A stretch of 33,721 bases of DNA from Candidatus Nitrosopelagicus sp. (lineage in GTDB: Archaea > Thermoproteota > Nitrososphaeria > Nitrososphaerales > Nitrosopumilaceae), in contig JAOMDA010000012.1 in the NCBI GenBank assembly GCA_028345295.1, positions 1 to 33,721 of the forward strand, given 5' to 3'. Both the position numbers and the translations under genes were made by a program. The notes under the pieces were generated by a model, which had not been told where the DNA came from, made no database searches, and saw nothing but the letters and a program-made list of their open reading frames with translations. This document shows, one piece after another, positions 16,986 to 26,477 of this stretch; within the stretch, counting starts at the first letter, position 1, and every line of letters starts with the position of its first letter.

Positions 16986-17722
16986 ACTTCTTGTGCAGTT
17001 GGTCTGATTAGAATTTCATTTACGTTCATGTGATTTGGCGCATCGATTGCAAAGATGATTGCATTTGAGATATCTGCAGCTTGTAATCCTTCCATTTCTT
17101 TGTGTTTCTCTACAAATGCTTGTAGAGATTCTTCAGTAATGGTGTTTGTTAATTCAGTCTGTACAACTCCAGGTTCTATACTGGTAACTCTAATGTTTTT
17201 TCTTACACTAAGTTCTTGCCTTAGACCTTCTGAGAATGCAGTTACGGCGTGTTTTGTGGCACAATAAACACTTCCAGCTGGAAAGACAATTCTCCCTGCT
17301 ACAGATGAAATGTTGATTATATGACCTGACTTTTTCTCAACCATTGTAGGTACAACTGCTCCTGTACAATACAACACACCTTTGATGTTTACATCCACCA
17401 TTCTATCCCATTCATCAATTTTTAGGGATTTTACAAAACTAAGAGGCATTAAGCCTGCGTTGTTTACCAAAACATCTACGGTTCCATACTTGTCAATTGC
17501 TTGTTTTACCAAATTATCACAATCGGCTTTTTTGGTTACGTCCATTTCACAGATAGTTATTTCTCCACCATCACCAGTGATTTCTTTTTGTAGTGTTTCT
17601 AGTCTGTCTAATCTTCTTGCACCAGCAACTATCTTTGCACCTTTTTTTGCAAGTGCCTTTGCAGTTGAATAGCCAATTCCACTAGAACCACCAGTGATTA
17701 CTACAACCTTATCTTGTATCAA
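16982..17722 (-). CDS. Short-chain dehydrogenase/reductase (SDR family)
   Basis: The 246-residue oxidoreductase has the nucleotide motif TGGSSGIG (about 10-17), NNAG (about 87-90), active-site Ser in NISSVAG and catalytic YCATK (Tyr-x3-Lys, about 152-156). The arginine in AGARRLDR after the second strand suggests NADP(H) preference. Its length is normal for a classical SDR. It resembles 3-oxoacyl-ACP reductase-like or serine dehydrogenase-like (YdfG) proteins. The substrate is not determined. Confidence 0.92.
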   Translation of the reverse strand: MIQDKVVVITGGSSGIGYSTAKALAKKGAKIVAGARRLDRLETLQKEITGDGGEITICEMDVTKKADCDNLVKQAIDKYGTVDVLVNNAGLMPLSFVKSLKIDEWDRMVDVNIKGVLYCTGAVVPTMVEKKSGHIINISSVAGRIVFPAGSVYCATKHAVTAFSEGLRQELSVRKNIRVTSIEPGVVQTELTNTITEESLQAFVEKHKEMEGLQAADISNAIIFAIDAPNHMNVNEILIRPTAQEV

Positions 17723-17792
17723 AACTGATCTAAAGCAAATTTTTGGATGTAAATGTGTTTTCGTCTTTTAGAAGAAGTTGTAAATTTATTAG

Positions 17793-18038
17793 ATGAAAAA
17801 ACATACATGTATTATGCTTCCGGAAAAATGTGCATATTGTGGCGATATGGTTGACATACCTTTCGAATGCAATTACTGCAAAGATCCTTTCTGTGCAGAA
17901 CATAGGCTACCAGAAGATCATAGATGTGTAAAATTAACACAGATTAGAGCAAAAAAATTTGGTCAGCGCGGAGTAATTAGAGATGGTGGACCAAATGATT
18001 CGGGATTAAAAAAATTTTTTAGAAAATTCAAAACTTAA
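17793..18038 (+). CDS. AN1-type zinc-finger protein
   Basis: The 81-residue protein holds CAYCGDMVDIPFECNYCKDP and FCAEHRLPEDHRC, the AN1 pattern C-x2-C...C-x2-C...C-x2-H-x5-H-x-C that binds two zinc ions. The basic tail ends KKFFRKFKT. ATG at 17793 gives seven residues before an alternative ATG (MLPEKCAYC). In eukaryotes AN1 fingers occur in stress and ubiquitin-linked proteins; the archaeal role is unknown. It ends in a four-base overlap with the convergent membrane protein gene. Confidence 0.88.
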   Translation: MKKHTCIMLPEKCAYCGDMVDIPFECNYCKDPFCAEHRLPEDHRCVKLTQIRAKKFGQRGVIRDGGPNDSGLKKFFRKFKT

Positions 18039-18355
18039 TAATCTGATTTTTTTGGATCAATTTTTGAACGTCGTGCTTGATAGAATAGTGTTACTGCAAG
18101 TGCAAGCAAAACAAAAGCTGAAAGCCAATGTGGTTCTGCATGAATATTTGCATCTGAGCTGGTAGCAATATATGGCATAAATCCAATATATGCAATTGCA
18201 AATGCAATCATGGTAATACCTTGAATTGTAAGCTTTATCCATGATGGAACAATTTTGATTGTTCTGCAAGTTATTTCTATAATGAATAACCCAATAACAG
18301 GATAAACTGTTAATAAAATAAAATCAATTATATCAACTGAGCCGGCATGGGACAT
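18035..18355 (-). CDS. Three-helix membrane protein, unknown function
   Basis: The 106-residue protein has hydrophobic segments at about 10-27 (DFILLTVYPVIGLFIIEI), 39-60 (WIKLTIQGITMIAFAIAYIG) and 78-92 (WLSAFVLLALAVTLFY), with a basic cytoplasmic tail (QARRSKIDPKK). It starts 8 bases downstream of GINS51 on the same strand and is probably co-transcribed. No family is recognised. Confidence 0.6.
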   Translation of the reverse strand: MSHAGSVDIIDFILLTVYPVIGLFIIEITCRTIKIVPSWIKLTIQGITMIAFAIAYIGFMPYIATSSDANIHAEPHWLSAFVLLALAVTLFYQARRSKIDPKKSDY

Positions 18356-18363
18356 TTTATTTC

Positions 18364-18921
18364 TTATTTTTCTGGATGAATTTTTACTGCTAATTTTTTT
18401 ATAATCAATTCTTGAGCATTTTCATTAGGTATTGTTGCAATATCTTCTGGATTAAAGGAACCATATCTTTCTGAATCAGCACCCATAAATTCTTCAACGT
18501 CTTTTAAAAATCTAACAGAAATTGGTTTGATTTTATTATTTTTTGAAATAGATTCTAAAACCTTAGTTTTTCCATTTAAAGTACTAGACAAAACCATTTC
18601 ATTTCTTTCTTCCATTTCATTACTTGATTCTATTACAAATTTTTCTTCGTCAATTAAACCAACTTTTTTAACACCTGAAGAAGCAATTGCTTTTTCTAAA
18701 CGAAGTTTCATTATCAATTCTGTTAATAAACTCGTTTTTTCAACTAGACCACTTTTGATCTTATCTTCTACTCCACTATATTCTTCATTTTTTAATTTTC
18801 CAAGAAATTGTGATAGTATTGTATAAAATTCTGAATCTATCTTCTGAATATCATTATTTTCTAGTTCAGTTATAGTAATTCTGTATAATATATTAAGATC
18901 AGGAATTTCAGTGATGGACAT
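18364..18921 (-). CDS. gins51: GINS complex subunit, archaeal GINS51 (Sld5/Psf1-like)
   Basis: The 185-residue protein has the alpha-helical A domain first (FYTILSQFLGKLKNEEYSGV, LIMKLRLEKAIA) and the small beta B domain at the C-terminus (VRFLKDVEEFMGADSERYGSF, then EDIATIPNENAQELIIKK). This order marks the Sld5/Psf1 class. GINS joins MCM and Cdc45/GAN at the replication fork. It lies about 8.5 kb from the putative origin. It faces away from glnA with a 57-base divergent gap. Confidence 0.85.
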   Translation of the reverse strand: MSITEIPDLNILYRITITELENNDIQKIDSEFYTILSQFLGKLKNEEYSGVEDKIKSGLVEKTSLLTELIMKLRLEKAIASSGVKKVGLIDEEKFVIESSNEMEERNEMVLSSTLNGKTKVLESISKNNKIKPISVRFLKDVEEFMGADSERYGSFNPEDIATIPNENAQELIIKKLAVKIHPEK

Positions 18922-18978
18922 TTGTATGCTAGTTAATCTTAAATGGCACGTTTAATTCTTTTAGTTTGTCGAAATTAA

Positions 18979-20439
18979 ATGCCGTACAAAGTAATTGGGG
19001 GAAAAGCAACACACGTCAAATATTCATCTGATGAGGTATTTTCACGAATAAAACATGAAGGAATAAAGTTTATTGATCTTCAATTTACTAGTTTGCCAGG
19101 AAGATTTCATCATACCACAATATCAGCAGACACATTTACACCCGAGCAAATGGAGGATGGGTTACCGAAACTGGATGGTTCTTCAATTGTTGGTTTCACT
19201 AGTATACATGACTCTGACCTTATCTTAAAGCCGGATCCTAGTACATTTGCTGTTATTCCATGGATAGATGATAAAAAAACTGCACGGCTTCTTTGTGATG
19301 TTTACTGGGGAGGTGGTAGAGGAAGACTTGAAAATGACCCCAGAGGAATTTGCCAAAAAGCTGAGAAATATGTTACAACACAAGGATTTGATTTTAGTAC
19401 TTGGGGACCTGAAGTAGAATTTTTTGTTTTTGATAAAGTGAATTGGGATGTATTAACTCCATACAAAGGCCAATCATATTCAATTGAATCGGTAGAAGCA
19501 CCATGGAGCCAAGAAGGAACTGGTTATCCTATGGGATTACAGGAAGGATACTATCCTAGCACTCCATCAGATACATTAACTCCATTTAGGAATGAATGTG
19601 TTGATATTCTCAATAATAGTTTTGGAATTTTATGTGATAACCATCACCATGAGGTTGCAACAGCTGGTCAGTGTGAAATTGATATCAAATATGACTATAT
19701 GACAAATTCGGCAGATGGTGCACAGTCTTACAAATATGTTGTAAGAAATATTGCCCAAAAATTTGGAAAGGTTGCAACCATGATGCCAAAACCAATATCA
19801 ATGGATTCCGGTTCTGGCATGCACACAAATGTTAGTCTTTGGAAAAATGACAAAAATGCATTTTTTGATCCAGATGGAGAGATGGAACTAAGTCAAGTAG
19901 GTCGTTATTTCTGTGGTGGTATAATGTCTCATGCAAAAGCTCTTACAGCAATTACAAACCCAACAACAAATTCCTATCATAGATTAGTTCCTGGTTATGA
20001 GGCACCAGTTTACATTGCATGGAGTTCAAGTAACAGATCCGCTACAATCAGAATCCCTGCACACTTTAAAGGTGAAAAATATGCGTTTATGAAAAGATTG
20101 GAGTATCGTGTTCCTGATCCTGCTTCAAACCCATATCTAGTATTCTCTGCAGTTTTAGCGGCGGGTTTAGATGGAATAAAGAAAAAACTGGATCCTGGTG
20201 AACCAATTCAAGAAGACATTTACAAAATGTCAAGATCAGAAAGAAGGAAACGTGGTATTGATACGTTACCTGCAAATCTTGGAAGGGCTTTGGATGAACT
20301 AGAAAGTGATAGAAAATTCCTATCGCCAATTTTCAGTACTCCTGTTTTAGATAAAATAATTGATTTGGAAAGAAGAGATCAGAGAGAAATCGCTATCAGA
20401 CCTCATCCTCATGAATTTTATCTTTACTTCGATGTTTAG
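18979..20439 (+). CDS. glnA: Glutamine synthetase, type I
   Basis: The 486-residue enzyme makes glutamine from glutamate, ammonia and ATP, the key step of ammonia assimilation. Signature parts are LDGSSIVGF, WGPEVEFFVFD, GQCEIDIKYD, SGSGMHTNVSLWKN, the ATP-binding NPTTNSYHRLVPGYEAPVY, NRSATIRIP and LEYRVPDPASNPYLV. The adenylylation-loop sequence NLY seen in enterobacterial enzymes is absent (IYKMSRSERRKRG instead), suggesting GSI-alpha-like regulation. It has a short leader and a TATA-like cttaaatg about 35 bases before the ATG. Confidence 0.97.
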   Translation: MPYKVIGGKATHVKYSSDEVFSRIKHEGIKFIDLQFTSLPGRFHHTTISADTFTPEQMEDGLPKLDGSSIVGFTSIHDSDLILKPDPSTFAVIPWIDDKKTARLLCDVYWGGGRGRLENDPRGICQKAEKYVTTQGFDFSTWGPEVEFFVFDKVNWDVLTPYKGQSYSIESVEAPWSQEGTGYPMGLQEGYYPSTPSDTLTPFRNECVDILNNSFGILCDNHHHEVATAGQCEIDIKYDYMTNSADGAQSYKYVVRNIAQKFGKVATMMPKPISMDSGSGMHTNVSLWKNDKNAFFDPDGEMELSQVGRYFCGGIMSHAKALTAITNPTTNSYHRLVPGYEAPVYIAWSSSNRSATIRIPAHFKGEKYAFMKRLEYRVPDPASNPYLVFSAVLAAGLDGIKKKLDPGEPIQEDIYKMSRSERRKRGIDTLPANLGRALDELESDRKFLSPIFSTPVLDKIIDLERRDQREIAIRPHPHEFYLYFDV

Positions 20440-20467
20440 TAGTTTAAAAAATTAATTTTTAGAAATT

Positions 20468-22162
20468 CTACATCATTCCGCCCATATCAGGCATACCCAT
20501 TCCTGGTGGCATTCCGCCCATTCCACCCATTCCTGGTGGCATTCCACCTTCAGCTCCTGGTGGTGGACCTGCTGATTTTGCAGTTGCAATAACATCATCA
20601 ATTCTTAGTATCATACAAGCAGCCTCAGTTGCTGCTGATACAATTTGTTCCTTAACTGCCAATGGTTCAATAATATCACTTGATTTCATATTTCCCACTT
20701 TTCCCTTCATTACGTCAATTCCGACCCACTTATCGCCCTTAACTTGCTTTGAGCGCAAATTTGTTATTGTGTCAATAGGATCCATGCCTGCATTTTCTGC
20801 CAAGGCTAATGGAATTGATTCTAATGCGTCTGCAAATTTTTCTGCAGCCAATTGCTCACGTCCTTCAAGTGATTTAGCCCAAGAACGGATTTTTGTTGCT
20901 GCAAATGTTTCAGGCGAACCGCCGCCTGCAACTATAGAAGGCATCTCCATTACATCTTTTACTACCATAAGAGAATCATGAATTGATCTTTCAACTTCGT
21001 CAACTACTCTTTGTGAGCCGGCACGTAATAGGATGGTTACAGATTTTGGATGTCTGCATCCCTCGATGAACACCCATCTGTCTTCTTCAATTTTCTTTTC
21101 TTGAATAGTTTGAGCAGTGCCTAAATCTTTTTCAAAAAGATCATCAAGATTTGTTACTATTCTTGCGCCAGTGGCTTTTGCAAGTTTTGTCATATCACTT
21201 TCTTTTACACGTCTTACAGCCAATATTCCAGCCTTTGCAAGATAATGCTGAGCCATGTCATCAATTCCTTTCTGACATGCAACAACGGTTGCGCCAGAAC
21301 CAATTACTTTGTCAACCATAGTTTTCAACATTTTATTTTCCTCATCTAAGAAGGATTTCATCTGTTGTGGGTTTGAAATGTTGATTTTTGCGTCTGTCTC
21401 AGTTTTGTTAATTTCAAGTGCGGTGTTAAGCAAGGCAATTTTTCCCTCAGAGACTTTTTTTGGCATTCCAGAATGAACAATTTCTTTATCGAGTACAATG
21501 CCTTGAATAATTGAAGAGTCTTTAATTGAGCCTCCTGTTTTCTTTTCGACTTTAATGTCATCAATGTCAGCTGTATATTTTTCGCCGTTTCTTTCTGCTA
21601 TTGCTAAAACAGATTTTACGACCATATCAGCCAACTGGTCTGAATCTTTTCTAACAAGTTTTGTCTGCATTGATGTTTTTGCAATTTTTAACAAGTATGA
21701 TTTATCATTTGGAGAAATTTGTTCGGAGATGTCTTTCAAGAATTGTTTTGCTTTCTTGCCAGCCTTTCTATAGCCGTCTACGATAATTGTTGGGTGAACG
21801 TCTTGAAGTATTAATGACTCTGCATGTTCAAGTAGTGCTCCTGCAAGGACTACTGCTGATGTTGTTCCATCACCAACCTCATTGTCTGTTGTTTTTGAAA
21901 TTTCAACAAGCATTTTAGCGGCTGGATGTTGTACGTCTATCTCTTTGAGAATTGTAGCACCATCGTTTGTAATTGTAACATCGCCTAATGTGTCAACTAG
22001 CATTTTATCCATACCTCTTGGTCCCAAACTGGTATGGACTATTTCTGCGATAATTTTAGCAGCTGCAATATTATTTTTTTGTGCATCTCTACCTTTTTGT
22101 TCTGATGCACCATCTTTGAGTAAAACAACTGGCATGTTGCCTTTTGGGGTTTGTGCTGCCAT
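20468..22162 (-). CDS. thsA: Thermosome subunit (group II chaperonin)
   Basis: The 564-residue protein folds other proteins in an ATP-driven double ring. Motifs are [38 protein letters not shown] (ATP/Mg site) and a [13 protein letters not shown] region. The C-terminus is a flexible GGM-rich tail ([18 protein letters not shown]) lying inside the ring cavity. The family usually has two or three paralogues; only one is seen here, so the subunit letter is a guess. A clear TATA box lies at 22188-22194. Confidence 0.96.
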   Translation of the reverse strand: MAAQTPKGNMPVVLLKDGASEQKGRDAQKNNIAAAKIIAEIVHTSLGPRGMDKMLVDTLGDVTITNDGATILKEIDVQHPAAKMLVEISKTTDNEVGDGTTSAVVLAGALLEHAESLILQDVHPTIIVDGYRKAGKKAKQFLKDISEQISPNDKSYLLKIAKTSMQTKLVRKDSDQLADMVVKSVLAIAERNGEKYTADIDDIKVEKKTGGSIKDSSIIQGIVLDKEIVHSGMPKKVSEGKIALLNTALEINKTETDAKINISNPQQMKSFLDEENKMLKTMVDKVIGSGATVVACQKGIDDMAQHYLAKAGILAVRRVKESDMTKLAKATGARIVTNLDDLFEKDLGTAQTIQEKKIEEDRWVFIEGCRHPKSVTILLRAGSQRVVDEVERSIHDSLMVVKDVMEMPSIVAGGGSPETFAATKIRSWAKSLEGREQLAAEKFADALESIPLALAENAGMDPIDTITNLRSKQVKGDKWVGIDVMKGKVGNMKSSDIIEPLAVKEQIVSAATEAACMILRIDDVIATAKSAGPPPGAEGGMPPGMGGMGGMPPGMGMPDMGGMM

Positions 22163-22187
22163 ATATCGAAAAACTGGTCTATCATCA

Positions 22188-22194
22188 TTTATAC
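22188..22194 (-). promoter_or_regulatory. TATA box of the thermosome gene
   Basis: The minus-strand sequence GGTATAAATG lies 26-32 bases before the thermosome ATG at 22162, so the transcript should be nearly leaderless. This is inferred from spacing only. Confidence 0.6.
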
Positions 22195-22266
22195 CTTATT
22201 TTTCTAGATTGTTGAAATTTTAAAAAAGATCGCTGGTCTTAAATTAGGAAAATAAGGCTCAATTAC

Positions 22267-23586
22267 ATGACCGAAACACCAAAGGAATCTTATGATAAGG
22301 TATTTTCTAGTCTCGAAAAGCATCATAGTTGGTTTGAAAATTCAATTCCTTTGATTGCCAGTGAAAACATTCCAAGCCCAGCTGTAAGGGAGGCTGTAAT
22401 GTCTGATTTTGGTAATAGATATGCAGAGGGCTGGCCTGGTGAACGGGTCTATGCAGGATGTACTCACATTGATGAAGTTGAGATTCAATGTATGGAATTA
22501 GCACAAAAACTGTTTGACGCTGAATTTGCAGATGTAAGAGCCGTTTCTGGAGTTGTTGCAAATCTGGCAATTTATTCATCATATTCAAATCCCGGCGATG
22601 TTATGATGGCCTCATCTATTCCAGCTGGAGGTCACATATCACACGGAAAAAAGGAACACTCTGGAACTGCGGGTTTGGTACATGGTCTTGATATTGAATT
22701 TTTTGCTTTTGATCCAGAGGAAATGACACTTGATGTAGACAAGACAAAAGCAAAAGTTGAAGATTTGAAAAGTCAAAACAGACTTCCAAAGATTGCAATG
22801 TTTGGTGGTTCTGTTTTCCTGTTTCCTCATCCTGTAAAAGAACTGGCTGACTTTTTGAAAGGCCATGGTATGCACATCAATTATGATGCAGCTCATGTTG
22901 CAGGCTTGATTGCTGGTGGAAAGTTCCAAGACCCACTACGGGAGGGAACTGACACGATGACTATGAGTACACACAAAACCTTGTTTGGTCCTCAAGGAGG
23001 CTTGGTTTTGGGCTTTGACAGGCATGAAGAGTCAATCAAAAAGGCAATGTTTCCTGGTCTTACCAGTAGCCATCACATTCATCATATGGCTGGCAAAGCA
23101 GTTGCTTTTGCTGAAGCATTAGAATTTGGTAAAGACTATGCAGCCCAGACAATTAACAATGCCAAGGCTTTGGCTGCAGAATTGAATAATGTTGGTTTCA
23201 AAGTTTTGGGAGAAAAACGGGGATATACAGAATCCCATCAGGCAGTTGTCAACGTTTTAGATTTTGGTGATGGTGGAACAATCGAAGCTGATTTGGAAAA
23301 GGCAAACATCATTGTCAACCGCCAATTAATTCCTGGTGACTTGAAGGCAAACCGTCACTACATGCATCCTGGCGGAATTAGACTTGGAACATCAGAGATT
23401 ACCCGACTTGGCATGAAGGAATCTGAGATGAAAGAGATTGCCTCCATGATCAAAGATGTCGTCATTGACAAGAAGGAACCAGGCGAAATGACGGCTAAAA
23501 TCGCCGAATTTAGGAAGGAATTTCAGAAAACCCAGTATTGTTTTGACAATAAAGTTGGGGCCTATGAATACATCAAGCTGAGATAG
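22267..23586 (+). CDS. glyA: Serine hydroxymethyltransferase
   Basis: The 439-residue PLP enzyme interconverts serine and glycine with transfer of a one-carbon unit to a pterin. The signature contains SENIPSPAVREA, GNRYAEGWPGERVYAGC, NYDAAHVAGLIAGG (D207, H210) and the PLP lysine region STHKTLFGPQGG (K237). The length is typical. The promoter cttaaatt lies about 25 bases ahead, and the gene is divergent from the thermosome gene. Confidence 0.96.
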   Translation: MTETPKESYDKVFSSLEKHHSWFENSIPLIASENIPSPAVREAVMSDFGNRYAEGWPGERVYAGCTHIDEVEIQCMELAQKLFDAEFADVRAVSGVVANLAIYSSYSNPGDVMMASSIPAGGHISHGKKEHSGTAGLVHGLDIEFFAFDPEEMTLDVDKTKAKVEDLKSQNRLPKIAMFGGSVFLFPHPVKELADFLKGHGMHINYDAAHVAGLIAGGKFQDPLREGTDTMTMSTHKTLFGPQGGLVLGFDRHEESIKKAMFPGLTSSHHIHHMAGKAVAFAEALEFGKDYAAQTINNAKALAAELNNVGFKVLGEKRGYTESHQAVVNVLDFGDGGTIEADLEKANIIVNRQLIPGDLKANRHYMHPGGIRLGTSEITRLGMKESEMKEIASMIKDVVIDKKEPGEMTAKIAEFRKEFQKTQYCFDNKVGAYEYIKLR

Positions 23587-23698
23587 CCTCTCATAGAGAT
23601 GTAAAGAGATGTATGAAATTACGGATTTTCATATTTTAAAATCAATGCCTAATGTCTTATTTGTGCCTAGCAATATGCTCATAAACCGTTTTAAAATT

Positions 23699-23965
23699 CT
23701 ACCAGAATCCGAAATGTTCAAACTTGATATGATTTTGAAGATTCTCCGGCTTCATCCAAGCGCCATCATTTAGTGGATCACATTTTGGGCATTTTACGAG
23801 TGGTTTTGGGGCTTCTGCTGGTTCTTCTATGACTGCTTTTGGCTGACAATCGTGAGGTCTGCCTTGTGAACTGTGAAGTAGCCTCCATTTTCCTGAAATT
23901 TCATGGTAAGATCTGTCCCAGATCAGATCTTCAGATTCATAATTACATCTTTTACATCGAGCCAA
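23699..23965 (-). CDS. Small two-zinc-site protein
   Basis: The 88-residue protein starts ARCKRCNYES, a CxxC knuckle, has a middle HDC, and ends with KCPKCDPLNDGAWMKPENLQ then HIKFEH, a C2H2-like finger. A proline/alanine linker (EEPAEAPKPL) separates them. It lies 17 bases downstream of GGGP synthase on the same strand. Nucleic-acid binding is likely but not shown. Confidence 0.6.
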   Translation of the reverse strand: MARCKRCNYESEDLIWDRSYHEISGKWRLLHSSQGRPHDCQPKAVIEEPAEAPKPLVKCPKCDPLNDGAWMKPENLQNHIKFEHFGFW

Positions 23966-23982
23966 ATCGTTCCCAAGAAGGG

Positions 23983-24723
23983 TTACTTTCTAATGCTTTT
24001 GATAATTTCGGTGAATTTCTTTAGACCACCAGTCTGCTCTAATAACGTTCCAATTACTAGACCATCAGCTCCAGCCTTTGCCAATGCTTTTGCCGTTTTC
24101 GTATCCTTAATTCCGCCACCAACAATTAGAAATCCCTTAAAGACACTTCTTACGGTTTTTACCATCTCTGGGGTGACGTTTTGTTTGGCGCCAGAGCCAG
24201 CTTCGAGATATACAAATCTCATGCCCATGTATTGTGCTGCTAGGGCATATGCTGCTGCAATTTTTGGCTTCTCAAATGGAATTCCTCTAGCAGAGCCTAC
24301 AAACCAAGCTGATGTACCCTCTCCTATGACTAAATATGCAGTTGGAAGTGCCTCTAGTCCAAATTTTAGGACGTTTGGGGCTCCCAATGCCTGAGCTTGT
24401 GAGATAAAGTATGGGTTTTCCGAGTTTAACAGGGAGCTAAACAGTATAGCGTCAGCCTGTGGAACCACGCCTGTAACGTTTCCTGGGAAAAGAACTATTG
24501 GAATTTTGACTGCTTTCTTCAAACTACCTACTACTTCGGCCATTTCCATCTGATCTGTGGCTGATGAGCCGCCTACCATAATTGATCCTGCACCTAGCTT
24601 CTCAGCGTCTTTTGCAAGCTTAACAGATGATTTGATGTTTGAGACCTCAGAATCAATCAAAACAAAGACTATTGGAGACTTTTTGCGCCTAGATAACAGT
24701 AGTTTTTCTACTTTCCCAACCAT
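23983..24723 (-). CDS. Geranylgeranylglyceryl phosphate synthase
   Basis: The 246-residue TIM-barrel enzyme makes the first ether bond of archaeal lipids, joining geranylgeranyl diphosphate to sn-glycerol-1-phosphate. Visible parts are VFVLIDSE, AGSIMVGGSSATD, PIVLFPGNVTGVVPQADAIL, FVYLEAGSGA and IVGGGIKDTKTAKAL, the phosphate-binding glycines. It defines the host as archaeal. It is divergent from the HTH-like gene at 24789. Confidence 0.94.
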   Translation of the reverse strand: MVGKVEKLLLSRRKKSPIVFVLIDSEVSNIKSSVKLAKDAEKLGAGSIMVGGSSATDQMEMAEVVGSLKKAVKIPIVLFPGNVTGVVPQADAILFSSLLNSENPYFISQAQALGAPNVLKFGLEALPTAYLVIGEGTSAWFVGSARGIPFEKPKIAAAYALAAQYMGMRFVYLEAGSGAKQNVTPEMVKTVRSVFKGFLIVGGGIKDTKTAKALAKAGADGLVIGTLLEQTGGLKKFTEIIKSIRK

Positions 24724-24788
24724 GCCATACGATCGAGATGGGTGCTTTAATCTTTTATTTTAGTACTGGTATACAGATTTGTATAGCT

Positions 24789-25151
24789 ATGAGCGACATT
24801 AATTCGAGTAATTTTCCTAATATTTTGAATGAAATAATCAAAAAATCATTGTTTACACCACGACAAATTGAAATTATTCTAAAATACAAGGATTTGTCTG
24901 ATAGTGAATTTACTATAACGAAAGGTGCGTATTACAGGCAGGTTTCACAATCACGTGAAAAGCTTACGCGTTTGTATTACACATTCATTGTATTGAGGGT
25001 TCTGGACATCCTTCTTGCTGATGATATTGATGTGATATCTAGGCTCACTGAGCAGGTTTCTGTGATAAAAAATGGTGATGTTTTCCCAGAACGTGAGCAT
25101 GAGATACTAAATGTAATTGAGCGTGTAGTGAAACAGACCACAGGTATGTGA
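24789..25151 (+). CDS. Small HTH-like protein, possible sigma-region-4-like DNA-binding fold
   Basis: The 120-residue protein has SLFTPRQIEIILKYKDLSDS followed by YYRQVSQSREKLTRLYYT. The pattern ltPRQ-x-i/v-L...ls-x-S-x..sReKL resembles the LuxR/sigma-70 region 4 helix-turn-helix. ATG at 24789 is chosen because the longer frame from 24738 adds an unlikely hydrophobic start. It is followed by another regulator gene at 25298. DNA binding is inferred from the pattern. Confidence 0.55.
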   Translation: MSDINSSNFPNILNEIIKKSLFTPRQIEIILKYKDLSDSEFTITKGAYYRQVSQSREKLTRLYYTFIVLRVLDILLADDIDVISRLTEQVSVIKNGDVFPEREHEILNVIERVVKQTTGM

Positions 25152-25297
25152 TTCATGCCTAGTTTTGTGTGCTTGAAGTGTTTTAATGAGTATTCTTGCG
25201 TCTAATCCGCCCATCTATGATGTGATGTTTAGATTGATGCAAAATGTGAATTAATGTTGTCCTATCACGATAAATCACAATCTTATCATGTTGCATC

Positions 25298-25891
25298 ATG
25301 TTAGTAGAAATTCCTGATCCTAATGTGATTCTAGGCGTGATTTTGCCAATCTTTGTAGGATTATTCTCACTGTTTGCATATTTAAAAATAAGGCAAATTT
25401 CGGGTTCTAATGCCCAAAATAAGGCAGATATGGAGAGATTGGAGTTCTATGAAAGACAATTAATCGATATGAAGATACGATTGGACTCAATTGACATTGA
25501 AAATATCTCAAATACGCCTGAAATACATAGGAATTTCGCAAGTTATGAGCAGAAAATACATGAAAGTGTACCTGCAGCCACTATTAGAGAACCAAAATCT
25601 ATGCCTACGACTGCCCAGCCACGAAGAACACCTAATATGAGCTTGGATAACACAGTCGAGGTTGTCTTAGGATTAATCACGGATAGATCCATGACATCAC
25701 GTGATATTCAAGTCACACTAGGCAAAAGTAGGGAGCATATTTCCAGGACAATGAAGAAATTGTTTGAAGATGGATATGTTGAAAGAAATATGAGAACCAA
25801 GCCATACAGCTACTCGATTACCCAAAAAGGACGTGGAAGACTTGGTTTGGATCAAAACCCGGCACCCGAAATGGCCCCACAGACAGCATAA
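25298..25891 (+). CDS. Membrane-anchored winged-helix (MarR-like) regulator
   Basis: The 197-residue protein has a membrane helix at about 10-29 (VILGVILPIFVGLFSLFAYL), a coiled-coil-like charged stretch (MERLEFYERQLIDMKIRLDS), a flexible Pro/Thr linker and a winged helix at about 118-190: VEVVLGLITDRSMTSRDIQVTLGKSREHISR then LFEDGYVERNMRTKPYSYSIT. This places a DNA-binding domain at the inner face of the membrane. The signal it senses is unknown. No operon partner overlaps. Confidence 0.75.
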   Translation: MLVEIPDPNVILGVILPIFVGLFSLFAYLKIRQISGSNAQNKADMERLEFYERQLIDMKIRLDSIDIENISNTPEIHRNFASYEQKIHESVPAATIREPKSMPTTAQPRRTPNMSLDNTVEVVLGLITDRSMTSRDIQVTLGKSREHISRTMKKLFEDGYVERNMRTKPYSYSITQKGRGRLGLDQNPAPEMAPQTA

Positions 25892-26013
25892 TCCTTCAAT
25901 TTTATCCAAAGTCATTTTCCTGTTTTTTTGGCATTTTGCTTCATTTTTTTACATTAAATTATTAAGAAATAAAATTACAAATTAATTAATATTATAATTT
26001 TATAAAATATCAT

Positions 26014-26172
26014 ATGAGTGAGGTAGAAGAAGAGTTAGTAAAGATAACTTCTGGAGGCACAATCTCAATTCCGAAGCAGTTTCGAAGGTATTTGGAGATG
26101 CAAAAGGGTGATTACGTAAAGATTGGTCTTGAAGGAGATCATCTTGTTGTCCGAAAGGTAAGAATAACTTAG
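26014..26172 (+). CDS. AbrB/MazE/SpoVT-type DNA-binding protein
   Basis: The 52-residue protein has LVKITSGGTISIPKQFRRYL and KGDYVKIGLEGDHLVVRKV, the swapped-hairpin AbrB fold. It is preceded by an extremely A/T-rich promoter region. The fold serves as transcription regulator or antitoxin; no toxin gene is adjacent, so a stand-alone regulator is more likely. It lies in the regulator cluster upstream of the origin. Confidence 0.85.
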   Translation: MSEVEEELVKITSGGTISIPKQFRRYLEMQKGDYVKIGLEGDHLVVRKVRIT

Positions 26173-26230
26173 TTTTTAATGTCTAAAATGGGGTTTTAGA
26201 TGTTGAAAATTACGTTTTTACTAGCTAAAA

Positions 26231-26392
26231 TCAACAATTTGGGCATCCATAGCCTGGAGAGCTTTTCTTCTGTTTGCCGTGGGCTTTGAACATATGTCGG
26301 ACTAGTCTGTCTGTTGATGCAAAACTCATTCCACATGCTTGGCATACTGTGCCAGTTATTGTGATTTCTTTTCTCTTTTTCAAAAGACCCAT
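26231..26392 (-). CDS. Single C2H2 zinc-finger microprotein (origin-left)
   Basis: The 53-residue protein reads CQACGMSFAS...RLVRHMFKAH, a classical C-x2-C-x12-H-x4-H finger, with basic ends and a final CPNC. It is paralogous to the protein at 28698 on the other side of orc1/cdc6 (both end the finger RHM-x-KAH followed by a basic tail). Basic ends suggest DNA binding. ATG is at 26392. Confidence 0.75.
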   Translation of the reverse strand: MGLLKKRKEITITGTVCQACGMSFASTDRLVRHMFKAHGKQKKSSPGYGCPNC

Positions 26393-26458
26393 GAAAAGCG
26401 GTGGTGTTTTTTGATTAAAAAGGTTGTTTTAGGGAGATTATTGATATTTTACATCATA

Positions 26459-26477
26459 TACGGTACTATTTACCGTA
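26459..26477. promoter_or_regulatory. Perfect inverted repeat between two minus-strand genes
   Basis: TACGGTA (26459-26465) and TACCGTA (26471-26477) are perfect complements with a 5-base spacer, ending right at the stop codon of the gene at 26478. It could be an operator for the zinc-finger gene start at 26392, about 70-85 bases away, or a weak transcript-end hairpin. Confidence 0.4.

Noticed and set aside
26014-26172. AbrB protein as antitoxin
   Set aside because: No toxin-like gene is adjacent on either side.
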